DNA of 64,000 bases from Gyrodactylus bullatarudis (GCA_012064415.1 SSNU01000019.1:1-64000); one strand, 5' to 3'; positions 11,167-24,712 are shown, counted from the first letter of the stretch. Numbers and translations are program-made. Notes: generated from the letters alone by a model not told the origin.

Positions 11167-11562
11167 GAATTAACGATACGATATGGAGCATCTCTTCTCT
11201 GCAACCTACCAACAGGAACAATTAAGAAAACTGAACGCCTTCAATTTCAATTCCTACGGGCGTGTTTTGGTCCCAACTCTTACAAGGATCTCCTCGAAAA
11301 GGCTAATTTACATCCCATCTGGCTTAGAAGAATTGCCTCATCAGTTGCTCTGTACCAGAAAATTCCAAAACAAAATCACCATTACCACAATCTCCGCTCT
11401 TCAAGAGGATTTACAGTTCTACTTACCACCCTTCACCCTCTGAGGCACAGATTTCAAATTAACCTAGATGCATTTAAAGATCAAAGTATAAAAAAGACTG
11501 TTTCATTTATTTTTAATTTTGTACCAGATAACCATGACTACTTTACAAACTTTTTTAAATAA
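11167..11562 (+). pseudogene. LINE-type reverse transcriptase, C-terminal fragment
   Basis: The informative frame is not the one with the obvious ATG at 11183 but the one read from 11167 to the TAA at 11560-11562 (about 131 codons). It carries YGASLLCNLPTGTIKKTERL, then QFLRACFGPNSYKDLLEKAN and WLRRIASSVALYQKI. This is the Y-G-A ... R-x-Q-x-x-F-L-R ... L-R-R ... L-Y-x-K-I pattern that follows the RT thumb in many non-LTR retrotransposons. It ends in an A-rich stretch and a (TA)n run at 11571-11584. No RT palm motif is left, so the copy is 5'-truncated. The clade cannot be decided. Confidence 0.55.
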
Positions 11563-11897
11563 AAATCTTATATATATATATATACGGAATATTACAATCT
11601 TATCACTAAAGTCTGGGAATCCAAAATGCTATTAAATGAAGATGAGAACCTCTCGAAAATAGCAAAGAAGTCCATGAAGGATTTCTCATAAAGATTCTCT
11701 TTCTATCCAAACTGCCACAAAGGAAGCTTCATTTTCATGGGGCAAAGGAATTTTGAGGTATGATTGTGTCATTGAATGCCTGTCAAATAGGGGGAAATGC
11801 AGAAGAAATAAAGTTCTTTGCAATTCTAGGTCCTATAAAAGTTTTTCATGTAATATTAAATAAATGAATATTATACACACTGAACTTTCAGTGTATA

Positions 11898-12121
11898 TAT
11901 TGCAATCATTTTATAGAACTCGATAGTTATATATAATCCTCGCTGATAATATATATAATATAATCTTCTACTAGTAACAAGTTTAACTGATTTGCGAGTG
12001 AGTCTTGAGACTATCAAGAGTAACAAGATTAACGGTAACATATATAATGATCAGAGGCTATATTGTACATAATCAGCGAAGATTATATATATCTATCGAG
12101 TTCTATAAATTGATTGCAATA
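11898..12121. mobile_element. Ginger1-family MITE (224 bp) with 4-bp TSD
   Basis: Both ends match the terminal repeats of the Ginger element at 55361-56993: TGCAATCATTTTATAGAACTCGATAG at the left (start TATTGC) and its reverse complement at the right. The element is flanked by TATA on both sides (11894-11897 and 12122-12125), a perfect 4-bp duplication as expected for Ginger1. The core (about 11970-12045) is not Ginger sequence. It resembles part of the repeat near 38500-38570. It has no coding capacity and would need a transposase in trans. Confidence 0.8.
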
Positions 12122-12125
12122 TATA

Positions 12126-14850
12126 CACTGTACGAGTTTCCACTTTACACGTAACATATGTATGGCAAAAAAACCTGACAAAGCTAAATAACAGGAAATT
12201 CGAATCGCATTCTGTATGTTGAAAAAAGTCAAATATTTACCAAAGGAACAAACTTTTATTAAAACCAGTAACCTTTTTAGAGTACATAGATTCAGTGGAC
12301 TAGATAAATAAGGGAAGAAGATTTATCCTCAATACAATCAACAGATCCACTGGCCATTGAACAAGAGAAATGACCCAATGTATGAAAATGACTGATATAA
12401 AGTCGAGTAACAAGAATTTGAATATACTGAAGATTTTTTTGGAATTCAGATCATGTTTAGAAGATAAAAATTGAATTGAGATTTTTGTAAAAATCCTGGA
12501 TTCCCAACTTTAAGTTTATTTCCAATTTGAGAACTTTAGTAGAAACGTGACTAAAAATGTTGATTGTATTAATATAATTTGGAAAGAAAATAATTTTTAG
12601 AAAACTACTCCCTAGTACATGAATAGTGCAATGAAAACTCCATCAATTTCAAATATCTTGTCTTATTTACACACTCTATTAACACAGAGAATAAAATAGT
12701 TTATTCAGACTTGATAAATAAAAGTTTAATTTGGGTAAATATCAATGCCACAGCATCAAACAGTTACAATTAGAAAAATTTAAGATAAAGAGTTAGACTT
12801 GGTCCCTATTTTTTTATAAGTTGAAAAATTAAAAATTAAAAAATCTAATTCCCTTCCTGACTAAACGAAACTCGTAGATTAAGAATATTTAGATCTTGTA
12901 AGTCTACCATGTTCATTGTAGCTTTTAGCATTTTTGTCTCTAACTAATTGTATCCATACTTACAAGTAAGGATGTAAAAATTAAGTATAATTAAACAGGG
13001 GAATGATTCTCAAATTAACTTAAACCCAACTAGCTAATCCGAACGCGCTACGCAGTGTTTTCTAAAATTCGAAAAACCTTTTGTTTTTGTATGAAGACGA
13101 AGAAATTGAAGCTTAAGACCAGCAAGCTTACGTGTTAAAAATGAATCCATCTGATTGGTCAGCCACATTTACGGTTCTGATCGGGATTACGATCCAACTA
13201 AGGCCAAATCTAGAAAATTTTTTTTCGCATGGTCCGTGGGGTAATCTATAACTGGTTTAAATTTTTTAGAAAATTGGTTGGGTAGTTTAGACGTCCATAT
13301 GCTCACAAAATCAACTTTTATTTTTAATAAAATTTTTCTCTTCCTAAATTGCTCTTCATCTCACGCTTTTTTTCAAGATATAATTTTATTGGTTCGAAAT
13401 AAAAAATTAGCTAGGAAAATCATTTTTTAATGTGAGTCTCAAATCTAACGCGAAAACTATTTCCAGAACGACTTTAGAATAGATAAAAGATTTCCGATTA
13501 TTAAAGTGTGCTTTCCTATTCATTACATACTTTTTTATCAAGATCTCTTGCGTTTCTTTCTTGAATATAAATTTCATGCTGGAGAGAAATTTTAGAGCAT
13601 ATGCTGATTCTCAAGATGGTTAAAAATTTGAATATCACACAACATTTAATTATAAATTTTTGAAAATAGCCACACTCTACAATGGACACAAGTTTTTTTT
13701 ATCGTAAAGACTCAATACTGATCAAGCTAGCTATTGTTTTTCTTGGCTAAATAAGAATAAGGAGTTATGTTTCTACTAGGGATTTTTTGAACAGGTTCAC
13801 AGTTGCGTATGACAACTTTATATCTGTTAAAATTTGAATTCTAAATCTGTAATTTTGAATTCATCTTAATTTTCAACTCATCTTTGAATATCTTGGCTTA
13901 TTTCTGTATTTTGGAAAGAAACAATTTTCTCGGTTATCAGGAAGCTTAGAGAAGAAAAAATGAAATATTGATTCGTATTGAAAAAATAGCAAAATTACTG
14001 ACCTAGTAATGATAGAAGCATCATAGATTTATGAACTCGTGATTATATTTTGGTAAGCGTCTAAATTCCTATAATTTAATCGATAGTAAATTGTCAAAAT
14101 TAAAAATACCTACTGGAAATATAGATTATTTTGAGATATACATTTTTAAACTGGTAGAAAAGTGGATTTTGACTATGCTATGTAGATTACGCAATAAAAA
14201 CTGAGATTTTGTTACACTTTGATGAGGATCGAATTGTCGAATAAAATTAACAACACACATTGTACTCAGATATATATATCTAATATATGCCTTTTATATT
14301 TATGTGTAATACAATACGTTCAGTATCACAATGAAATTCATTAAAGGCACAAATACATACTCTCTGTGTGTTCATCGTAGTAGAATCAGTTTTTTTTTCC
14401 AATTTCATTATTCATTATTTGTGTGAATGTGTTTTTTGAAATGATAAAAAAGGAGACACAGTAAATTAATACAGACATTTCCAAAGGGTAGACATGCAAG
14501 ACATGCGAAAGTGGAGGAGGGACAGCGAGAAATGAATTAATAGGCTGTATATACTTTCCTTTTTATTCCAATACGAAATCGTGATCAAAATTAATTAATT
14601 CAGTGTTTTTTATTTCAGTCAGTGATCTGAAATTTGAATCTCTTCAAGTTAGGGGTCTCTCAATGATTCTATATCAAGCTAGAGATATACTACAGGTTAG
14701 ATCGCTCTTCTTCAAAAGAGAACTAGAAAAATTGAATAATTTACTTGGCATTTGGTTATTCATCCTAAAACTTTTGTTTTGACTCTTTCGTGAGATTCGC
14801 TCTATATAGGCCGATTATTCAAACTTTGAATTTCAAAGTTGGAAATTTTC
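12126..14850. other. Intergenic interval, no gene seen
   Basis: AT-rich sequence with scattered pieces of the foldback family (for example the TTTTTGTAAAAATCC end near 12486). No coding pattern on either strand. Confidence 0.4.
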
Positions 14851-14854
14851 AGTT

Positions 14855-15450
14855 ATTAGTGGGGCTCAAAAAAGTATTATTTGGTCTAATTTTACTCTTG
14901 ATAAAGGACTGGCTGAGTTTTAATAATCTGAAGAAAAAGTCTGCTTATCTAATCCTATTTAAAAGATAGCTGGTACTATTTCTGTAGTAAATTTTTGCCC
15001 AGATACTTTATTGTACTATTTTTCAAATTTAATCTCAGAATATGGTATTCCTCAACTAGCTACCAAGCACAATTTTCGATGAATTGATAGCTATATTCCT
15101 GATAACGAGCTTTCATCATGGAAGAAAATAGCATCTAGATCGTAGCTTTTTGTTGGATAATATTCCTTCATGAATTTCAAATTTCGACTAAAAGGATATA
15201 CAATATATATATTTTGTAAAATATGCACAAGAACAGTTGAAGGGTCATTTTCTATCATGGGAAAAAATTGGAACAAAAATCAGAAATTTTGTTGACACAA
15301 GATTGACTAAAAATTCTGCAACAATTTATGGTAGAGGACTATTTTTTAAATCAAAATCCCTTTCTTGAAAGTACTTTTTTCTACTTATTTTTCAGTTTAT
15401 GAGATACTGTTTTTCATCTTTTTTCGTACTATTTTGAGGCCCTAGTTATA
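14855..15450. mobile_element. GGGCCTCAAAA-family DNA element, copy 1
   Basis: The left end (TTAGTGGGGCTCAAAAAAGTATTAT) and the right end (GTACTATTTTGAGGCCCTAGTTATA) are imperfect inverted repeats. The body is homologous to 53395-54203: the same order of AAGATAGCTGGTACTATTTCTG, the GATGAATTGATAGCTATATTCCTGA region and TTTTTCAGTTTATGAGATACT. No transposase frame survives. Confidence 0.7.
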
Positions 15451-17075
15451 AGTAGGGCAGTAACTTTGCTTTACTTATTAGTAGATGGGAAATCTAATAG
15501 AAAATCAAATTTCTTCAAAAGAATTCTTATTGAATAGAGTTCCTATTAGAATCTCATTTAGATTCGTTTTATATCAATTTTGAGTCTTTTACTCTTGGTT
15601 TTCTTATCTCCTCGATAGGGTTATTCAGAGAGTCGGAAATTTTCGGACAAATTAAAAAATTCAATTGAGATCCTTTGAATTAGTTTAGAACCAGTTTGAC
15701 GAATTAAAGAGCTTAGATCTTTGCATATTTTAGGAGATTAATATCGATTTTCTAGCGAATGGGTAGTGAACGGAGAATTTTCTCAGCCTTGACTGAATAA
15801 TTATGACTAGCTGGCATGTGATGGAAATAAACCAGTGGATATTTTAAGGGTTAAGAAGAAAAGAAGGGCTTATATAGATGAGAATTGAGAAACCAAATAA
15901 TTTTCATTTTAATTATGAAATAAAAAAAGAAAATAAGTCGAAAATCCCTAAAAGTCCACATTTTTGTTAAAAATTATTTTCTTCGAGAGTTAAGATTGAG
16001 TCTTAGAATTGGGATTTCAGAAAATTTACATCCCTTCCAAGTTCTTGATAAAGAATATTGAGAGTTTTGAAAAAACATCGATTCCAACCTCCAGTGAATG
16101 AATCTGCAACAAGCATCCAATGGGAGCATCCCTAGTGAAAAGTTAGAAAAACTTTTGTAAAAACAAAAAGAAACTTTCTCTATGAATATAATCTAAAAGA
16201 ATATTGCGATAATAAATCATTTTATTTCAATTTTCCAGGTTAAAATCAGGGGAGAGCATTGAAAAGGTGCATCTCATAAGTCTAAAATACGAATTGCAGA
16301 GCTAAAGTTGATACGATTTTTTTAGATTATCTTTTTTTTCGAAAGCCATTTTTATGATAGGGTGATCAAAAATGGTCTTTCAGGATCAAAATAATACAAA
16401 AAAGTAAAATTTGGCGTATAGATTAACTCTAAGATTGAGTGGAAGTCGAATTTATTCATAATGGTTACTGCTTGAACATGTGTAAAATTTCTATGAATCA
16501 AGATTCTTTAAAAATAGCAAGTCTTTCAAAAAGTTTATGACCTCCCTGACTGAATTCGGATGAAAGTGAACCGCATTATCTTGGAAAAAAGAGATTTCTG
16601 TAAAAATCAAAAATCCATACTAACTATCTTTGCATAGATATTAGGAAAATAAACTCTGGAGAGGAGCGCAAAGATATCTCATCTTTTACTAGTAATGATG
16701 GCTGTCAAGATGTGAAATTTTTATAGGGATTAAAAAGCGGAATAATTTATCAAGTAAAGTAATAGTAATTACCTTAAACTTGAAATAAAACTTGGAATTT
16801 AACCTCTTCGTAGCCATTGTACCCTAGGACTCCTAGGCTAGGAGGAACATTGTATTTAAAATGCAATTTTTTTATTCAATAATAATAATACAATGTACAA
16901 CAAAAAATAATTACACAATAAGGCTTAATTTTTGATATGATCTTCAGTTGATTCTCATGGTGCTATTCGTTATTTTTAATCAAATTTATTCTGCCGTGAG
17001 ATTTATTTTCTTAAAGAGGCCATAGCTCTTCCCAACTATATGCTAAGAGAACTAATTTGATCTTAAAATGTAGCC
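15451..17075. other. Intergenic interval, no gene seen
   Basis: Fragments of dispersed repeats, including a CTTCGTAGCCATTGTACC motif at 16803 shared in inverted orientation with about 6690. No coding pattern. Confidence 0.4.
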
Positions 17076-17079
17076 AAAT

Positions 17080-17700
17080 GTTAACCTAATTGACATGAAG
17101 ATGGAAATTTTCTATTTTTACAAAAAACTCGATATTTTTCTCCGGATTCACAGAAAAAAATAATTTTTGGATTTCGAAAAAGCAGCTAATTTTGAACCAG
17201 TTCCAAGAAGTTAAGCACCGATAATTGGGATCAAAATTAGACGAAGAATACGAATTCACTAGCAGAAGTTCACTGAAATTCGTCATTACTGTGGAATATC
17301 GAACCATTTGAACTTTTCGATTATCCCGAAGGAAAATTATATAACTTTTTCTCGGAAACAGTAAGATCTTCGCTATATCTATGGCCAAATTCGAATTCTT
17401 CGTTCAATTTTGATCCCAAATATCATCACTTAATTGCTTCGAATCCTCAAAATCGATAAATATTTGGGTTCAAAAGTTTAAAAAGTGTAAATTAGCTCCA
17501 TTCTCGATATCCAAAAATTGGCCTCATTTTGTTCAGATTGAATTTTTTTCGGAATTTTCTTCTGAATATCAACAACTTATTAGATCATTCCATTTAGAAT
17601 TGAAAAAATTATTTTTTTCTGTGAATCCGGAGTAAAATATTAAGGTTTTTGTAAAAATACTAAGTTCTCATCTTCATATCAACTAGCTTTAGTAATTCTA
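17080..17700. mobile_element. Foldback element (long inverted repeat), copy A
   Basis: The left arm (GACATGAAGATGGAAATTTT, then TTTTTACAAAAA and TTCTCCGGATTCACAG) returns inverted at the right (CTGTGAATCCGGAG, then TTTTTGTAAAAATACTAAG and CTTCATATCAACTAGC). The minus-strand open frame at 17086-17388 lies within the left arm and centre and is not taken as a gene. It belongs to the same family as 33915-34648. Confidence 0.7.
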
Positions 17701-17949
17701 TTCAAATAGAATGTTTTAAATAAAATTTTCTTTTATTTTTGAGTCGGCCAAGCTGTTCAAATGCAAAATTTACAGCTTTTTCTAATTAATTCAGGATTAA
17801 AAATTGGTTTATAGATGAAATTTCTATCAAATTATTCATCTTTTTGTGCTGATTTCGGGTATAATTTTTATTTTGTTTGCGATTCTTTTCAAAAGCTATG
17901 GGGATTTTAAGTTTCGAATATACCACGCTTGCACATAATTATTATGTAG

Positions 17950-18395
17950 TTATTAGACTTGGACGAAATTTTGCAAAATTAATTAAATCGCCCATCAATA
18001 TGATAAATTAAATCTTCAAGTATTATAGTATTATCCTACTAAATTTCGCTTTAAAATACTGCTTCTGGAATAAGATAAACAAAATTGTGAAAATTTTCAA
18101 ATTAAAAACTTTTTCAACAGAAAATTTGCAAAAATGACTAAAATCCTATTGAAATTTTTTTTGAATACGATTCAATGAATAGTTAAAAATGATATTTCTC
18201 TTATTTATCATGAATATTACAATTTTGATCGGTCGAAAAACGTTTTAAATTTGAAGTTTTTTCACAATTTTGTTTATCTTATTCCAGAGGTGTTAAAAGG
18301 TATTTTGAAGCGAAATTTGAAAAAAAATTAAAATACTTGAAGATTAAATTTATCTTATCGATGGGCGATTTAATTAATTTTGCAAGTCTAGTAGT
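17950..18395. mobile_element. Near-palindromic DNA element
   Basis: The left arm from about 17951 (TAGTTATTAGACTT, then GCAAAATTAATTAAATCGCC) is the reverse complement of the right arm (GGCGATTTAATTAATTTTGC, then AAGTCTAGTAGTTATTA, ending about 18395). Similarity continues inward for close to 200 nt per arm, including a shared TGGAATAAGATAAACAAAAT block, so nearly the whole element can fold into one hairpin. It has no coding content. Confidence 0.75.
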
Positions 18396-20253
18396 TATTA
18401 TTGACAATAAATGTTATATCTACTAACATCAACGATTCTTCATATGATTCTGGCTACACTAATTTACTTGTGAGTTGATTTTTGAATTTTTTGAAACTTG
18501 GATTCAAATTTTTAAATTGATCTGTTGAGTTTACAGCTATTAAAATTTTTATTTTGCTCATTTCATAGTTCAGTAATAGAACTTCAAAATAATGTAAAAG
18601 TCAATGAATTTCTTTTAAATGAGAAAAGATAGAAATTTAACTTTGAAAGTAGAAATAGCAGTTGAAAATCGAATTTTCTTAATCATTTTATGATACGTGA
18701 TTTTTTATAATTCAGCAGATTTTCAACAAGAAAGACGAAAAGTTTTTCATTCGGAGTATTTTGACTTTGAATAAGTAACTGTTCCGATAATCTAAAGACT
18801 AAAGAGGAATTAGTTTAATGATAACTGTTTCAAATACAATCAATTTTCAGTCTATGGAATCAGTAAAAAAGTTAAATCTAATAACAAGATTTAAATTGAA
18901 GAATGGTACTTAGCATGGTTAGTTAATTTTTTAATTTTATTTAAAGTACATGACTTGTATATTTTTCTCGGATATAAGTTAATCGATATTTGAGTAAAAA
19001 AAACACCAGTACAAGAATGTTACAAATATGTAACCTCAAGCGAACTTTTTTCTACTCCAAAATTCATTATAAACAATCCAAAAGTTCATAACTAAACATT
19101 ATTCTTATGTAGAATTAGAAATCTGTAATGCGAAAAACACCTATTTTTTCTCATTAAAATGCGTACTAATTTCCTAGGTAGCATTTGAATTTCGTCATAG
19201 AAGAAGAGAATATAAAAATTTACACGTGGAGAAAAGAATTCTAAAGTGTGTGGCTAGCGAAATAATTTCCCATTTTTCTGAGGATTGTGGCATTCAGTGC
19301 ACTGCATATTATTATTAGGGTGGAGTGAAATTAGAAAGTTTCCAATATACAAATAAACCCCAATATAGGCTTCCCTCTGTCTGATCAATGAATTTCTTAT
19401 TTGTTCCTCGTATTTGAACCAGGAATTTGGTTTGTTTTCACAAAATTAACAATTTCATGTTGATTGCATGGTACAATGTACATTTCTAGTGTATTTCGAT
19501 TTATCAAGACTAATGGAATAAATTAACACGTTACCTTATGTTAGTTAAATTAACTTGGGCTAATTGATATGGAATCTCTGGTTTTATAAAAAATATCAAT
19601 ATTTTCATCAAGAATTTTAATGTGATGAGAGTTTTCTGAAATCCGGATTCCAAGTCTCACTATTACCATATGACGAAAATAATTTTGAACAAGAAATAGG
19701 GAGAATTTTGAGGGTGATCTAAGCCCTACTTTTTTTCAAAATTCCCACACTAAATTAAATTTTATTCATTCAAACAATTCATAAAAATACAAATTTGAGT
19801 TTGATAATTGTACGAGGATTTATCACATGATTTCGAGAGAAAATTATTTCCGAATTTTAGTTGCATTAATCGATAATTTTCTCCGGCTAGAAACGATTAA
19901 TTTTTTATGAAATCAAAACTATACACTGTAGCTATCGATGAAAAGTAATGATAATAAAAGCATCGTTTGGCCAAACTGTCAACAAGTTCATACCTTTTTT
20001 CTTATTCAAGGTCATCTGTTTATAATTATCTGTTGATGACGAATAGAGGAAATAATTATATTGCAAGGAATCAAGAAAAAAATTTATTAAAAAATACAAA
20101 ATTTCTACAAATTTATTTTTTCTAAACTATTTTACGAATGTACATATTTTGAGATTAACAATATTGGAATTTTATTGAATATTTTACAAGTTTAATTAAA
20201 AGTAACTAATCTCTTTCCTATCATTGGAGATAAAGCAAAAGTAAGAAATATTT
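18396..20253. other. Intergenic interval, no gene seen
   Basis: AT-rich sequence without recognised coding or repeat boundaries. Confidence 0.4.
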
Positions 20254-20584
20254 TTGTTGGTTTCTAAACTCATAAGGAAGGTTCGAGAAAACGAGAGTAT
20301 ATTTTAGTGATAAACGTCAGTCACAAATCATTCCTTTCATCAAAAGACAGAAACAATTATCAGATTGAGCACAGTAATGATTTCAATTTAGTTCCCATTC
20401 CCCCCTTACCTGAAGAAGTCCAAGTATCAAAATCAACCAATGGAAGGGCTCAGAATATTGCATTGTAATAATATTTAAATGTTAACCGGGATATAATCTG
20501 AAGATACCCGGCGAAATATAACGTTTATCACTAAAATATACGCTCGTTTTCTCGAACCTTCCTTATGAGTTTAGAAACCAACAA
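20254..20584. mobile_element. MITE with 64-bp terminal inverted repeats
   Basis: Positions 20254-20317 and 20521-20584 are inverted repeats of 64 bp (TTGTTGGTTTCTAAACTCAT outward end, ACGTTTATCACTAAAATATA inner end) with a single clear mismatch. The unique centre is about 200 bp. A short stretch in the centre (about 20391-20470) follows an acceptor-like TTTCAATTTAG and is open in two frames, but no protein was recognised. No target-site duplication is convincing. Confidence 0.8.
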
Positions 20585-22260
20585 TGATATTCTTGATGAA
20601 GTTCGAAAATATTATCGTTCAAATAAGAAATATTTATTTATTTGAAAGAAGGGAACCCAATTCTAATCAATCAGACGAATAAAAATTGTATTTTACTGAT
20701 TTGATCATATATTGGTAGACTCCATTCATGGCTATCAGATGAAACGGATGTTGAAAACGAAAGAAAAACACAGAAAATTGTCAAATTCCCGTCTTTACAT
20801 GTGATAAATGCACTTTTATCTGCAAATGAAGGCAATTGAATTTTCAACAAGTCACGACAAGAGGAATTCCTACAAAAAAGATGACAGCTGTTAAATGTCT
20901 ACTAGGGGTGGCGATGTAAATTTAGTTTTTCTTGATAAATTTATCCTCAAAAAATTTTGAAGACTGAGTACATTACTCAAATATGAATTAATAATTCAAG
21001 AGTATACAGATTTAGATTTCTCCAATCATAATTCTCACGCGCAAGAGTTTAGTTTTAAAAAATCCCTTTCCTAAAAAATAAATTTGAAATTATCGTTGAG
21101 AGTTTGAACTGGTCCCTGTCATATTTCGAACAGAATCAATAAACAAAAATAATTTTAAAGATTACACTTTATTTTCAGCTTTTGGTTTTTATCGGCTCGT
21201 GCAAGTTCTACCATTTTTTTATTTATTTTGACTCCTTCAGATTTTTGACATTATAATCTCTGAGTAAGCTGCTTTTTTATTCATCTACAAGACATAATTT
21301 TCCTAACTTATTATTAGCCAAAACACACAAATGTTTTCGAAGATAGCCAATTAAACCTACAAAAATAGTGTAATATGTTTAAATTGACAACTCTTCTTAT
21401 TTAATTATATTTCGATCAATATTTTTTCGAGCAAAATAAAATTAATCGCAGAATTTTTTTCCCATCAAAGGTTCCATGTTGCGAGAGAGTTCAATCTTGG
21501 AATAAAAAATATTTTTGGACTGTTAGTTTTCAAAAAACCTTTTGAAAAAACAATATTTCATTTTGCAGTAAAAAGTTTCAACATCTTGAGAATAAAAAAG
21601 TTGAAAAGGAAGGCCATAAATCCTTTCTTTGAGAAGGGGTGATCATGTTCAAGATCGATTTACATCTAATGTCTTTATATATTCGTACATGAGAATAAAC
21701 AAAAATTTGACAAGAAGAGAGAAAAATCTTTTCCGAAAAATCTACAACAAGATTGATTCTGATAAGAAGCATTTCAGAAGCATTTCTTAGTTCCTTTTCT
21801 CAGACTAACTTCGACATGTACACATTTCTGTTTGATTCTGGACAAATAAAACTTTTGAAGATATCCGATTTGTAATTTATTTTTCCACTTCCAGAGAGAT
21901 GATCTATGATCTCATCTGTACCGAGTAATCTTCTTATGGACAGGAAAGCACGATTCGCATGATCTCGATTTTGAGTAAAGATCTTGAGGATTTTTCTCAA
22001 GATGTTTCAGATGATTTCTCAACTCTTATTTTATCAGAGAAATAATTCAATGGATTTTGAATTATCCTCAAGACTGAATTATAATAATTCTAATTGGATA
22101 AGAAGAGAAAATGACAAGTCAATATGTGCTTAATGTTTCTACTCAAAAAAGATGCTAGCAGATCGATTGTGAAGTTGGCCAACACAACCAAGCGACCATA
22201 GATGGTCGAAAGGAAAATGAAAAGATGGGATTTATCAGTCCTCAATTTTTGTTGTGTACA
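20585..22260. other. Intergenic interval, no gene seen
   Basis: Only short open frames (for example 21578-21772 and 21800-22000, minus strand), none with a domain or splice context. Confidence 0.4.
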
Positions 22261-22264
22261 GAGC

Positions 22265-22612
22265 TTTCAATTTGGATTCTAGTTCGAGAGGCAAAGAATT
22301 CGAATTTGGCCAAAGAGGTTGGGAAAAACTGGGCAAATTCGAATTTTTCCGAAATATCATCATTATCTTTAAATTTACGAAATCCATAAAAAATTGAACT
22401 CAAAATTTAAAAAGTGAAAAATTGGAGTTTTTCGAAATTCGTAAAATGACAGAAATTTTGGCCAGATTCAATTATTTTCAGAATTTTATTTTGTTTTAAT
22501 GGCTTATTGACTTAAAAAATTTATTTTTTCCTGACTTTCCGGAGAAAAATGCATTGAGTTTTTTGTGAAAATAGGGAATTCTCACCGTCATGTCAATTAG
22601 GCTTATAAATTT
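22265..22612. repeat. Foldback family fragment, copy B
   Basis: This matches the right two thirds of the copy at 17080-17700 (GCCAAATTCGAA region, the AAAATTGGCC-type block, TTTCCGGAGAAAA, then TTTTTTGTGAAAATAGG and the GTCATGTCAATTAGGC end). The left arm is missing. Confidence 0.55.
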
Positions 22613-24712
22613 TGAGTACACTTCTGCGAGTAAAAAAAATCAGTGCTCTAGATTTCTTATCTAATCGGTACATTTTAAATCTAAGTATTTTCACCGCTCA
22701 ATTTTTTATAAAAATGAAACTCACATCTTGACCAGTGGTTAAAGTTTTATTATCAGCCATGCTTGGTTCTCCACGAGAATTCGTAAATGTATCTTTTTCC
22801 TACTGATGTGGTTATTTAATCTTGAAGAAATTACGTAATAGGTACAATGTGATTTATTTATGAAATGTTATGTACTCGATTAGCCAATAGAAATTCGAGA
22901 TTAAATTTTATTGGTTAAAGTCTATCATTGCATGAAGAAAGAGACTCTTTTTATCACAACTTTTAATGCGGTAAACTCATGCTACATATTTGTTCTACTG
23001 TTTATTTTCATAAAAAAGCAAATTAGTTAATGGCACAGGGATAATTTTCTAGGCTGTTATTGCCCATTGAAAAAATTAACTATTGCAAAAAAATCAGTTT
23101 TCCTGGTATTTTTTAATTTTATCGAGTAGGTTTTAATAACTTTTAAAATAAAAAACTATAGTTACCGTATGATTCTTTCATTAAGGAGGAAAATTTCCCA
23201 CCTCAAAGCTCTGATAATTAGGCCTTATGATCAAGATTTGTAGAAATATTCATCCTTCTCAAGCTCCTCTCATCTCATCTTTTGAGCTCAAAATTTTTGT
23301 TGACCCTGATGAACTAAAGCTATTAGATACTTTTTTTGTATCAACATTAGACAAAGTATTCGAATCCTGAGACATCGTAGAAAGTTTCTACTAGAAACTA
23401 CAGATGTCTGAAACTTGCAAAGGACAATTTATTCAGTGTCTCTGGAATTCTAAACTAAATCAAAGAGTCTTAAGAAATAATGACGTTAAACTGACCTTTA
23501 AATAAATGCTTTAAAATCTTGTACGAAGAGATGTTGCATCTACAAAAAATAATTGAGAATTTTTAATGCATTTTTTCCTTCTTATTTGTTTTCTTATTTT
23601 AAACAGCCCATCAACTCAATTCCTTGTAAATCTTTTTTCAAAATATTTAGACAAGTTTTTCGTAAAAATCATAGATTCCCCACTTCATATCAACAAACTT
23701 TAGTATTTGAATAGGGAATCAGAATGAAATAATTTCTCAATAAATCAAACAGTAATTTATCAAGAATTCAAAATTGACATTGTACTTCTAATCATCAAAC
23801 TTTCAGAAGAGTTTCAACATTCAAACCAACTTTCTTACAGTTTGTGTTAATAAATCAATTGCAGTTTTTAATCCTTAGGATATAGTATCATATTCCGGAT
23901 GGGAGATGATGAGAATTTTAGTCTTATATTTTTCACGAATGAAAGCTTGCTACTCTGATGAGAGAATTCATCCCTTAGTACTGCTACTACTCAGTATTTA
24001 TTTTCTCTCAATTTCAAAATATTCCATTCAGACAGGGGATTTTTCGTCTGGAGATTATCTTTGAAGTTTGGCACTCCATCTGTAATAGGATATTTTTTTG
24101 ATATACTCAAAGATCACAGAGGATTTTCTCGCATAATACTCATGTACGATAAATAATTTTGATATCAAAAGAAAACCCAGTGAATCATTGCACCCCATTA
24201 GTGTTAGTCTGAAGTATCTTTACTCATCATTTATTGTATCATAAAAAAATGCCATTTTTATATAAAATATATTGATTCATCATTTGACTATTTTCTCGTC
24301 TGTGATAATATTAATAATTGACCGGTTGGTAATTTCAATATCGAAGAATAATTTCAGCGCATTACTCATTTTGATACAAATACGAAATGTTTCACGTCCT
24401 AATTTTTGATCAGATTTTTTGTTGAACATTATCGTTTTTATTGAAAATGCAATAAGATAATAAGTACCAAAGATGTTTAACAAATATTTTTTTGATATAA
24501 GGCAAATTGTGAATTTTTTCAGTGGAATACTCGTTATTTAAAAAATAGCTCAAATTTATATCGAAATTCAAGGGCTTTGAATATTTATTTTGATTTTCAA
24601 AAGTTATTATAATTATTATGTGTAGCTACTGAAAAGTAATTCGATGATTTTATTTCTATTTTTAAATCACATTTGCAATAAAAGTTTTTCTGGTTGTCTA
24701 AAACCAGAAAAT
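22613..24712. other. Intergenic interval, no gene seen
   Basis: A foldback-type terminus (TTTTTCGTAAAAATCATAGA and CACTTCATATCAACAAAC) lies near 23655-23705. Otherwise no supported feature. Confidence 0.4.

Noticed and set aside
11183..11443. 86-codon ATG-started frame
   Set aside because: The LINE-like protein similarity is in the neighbouring frame (11167-11562). This one reads through the same DNA by chance.
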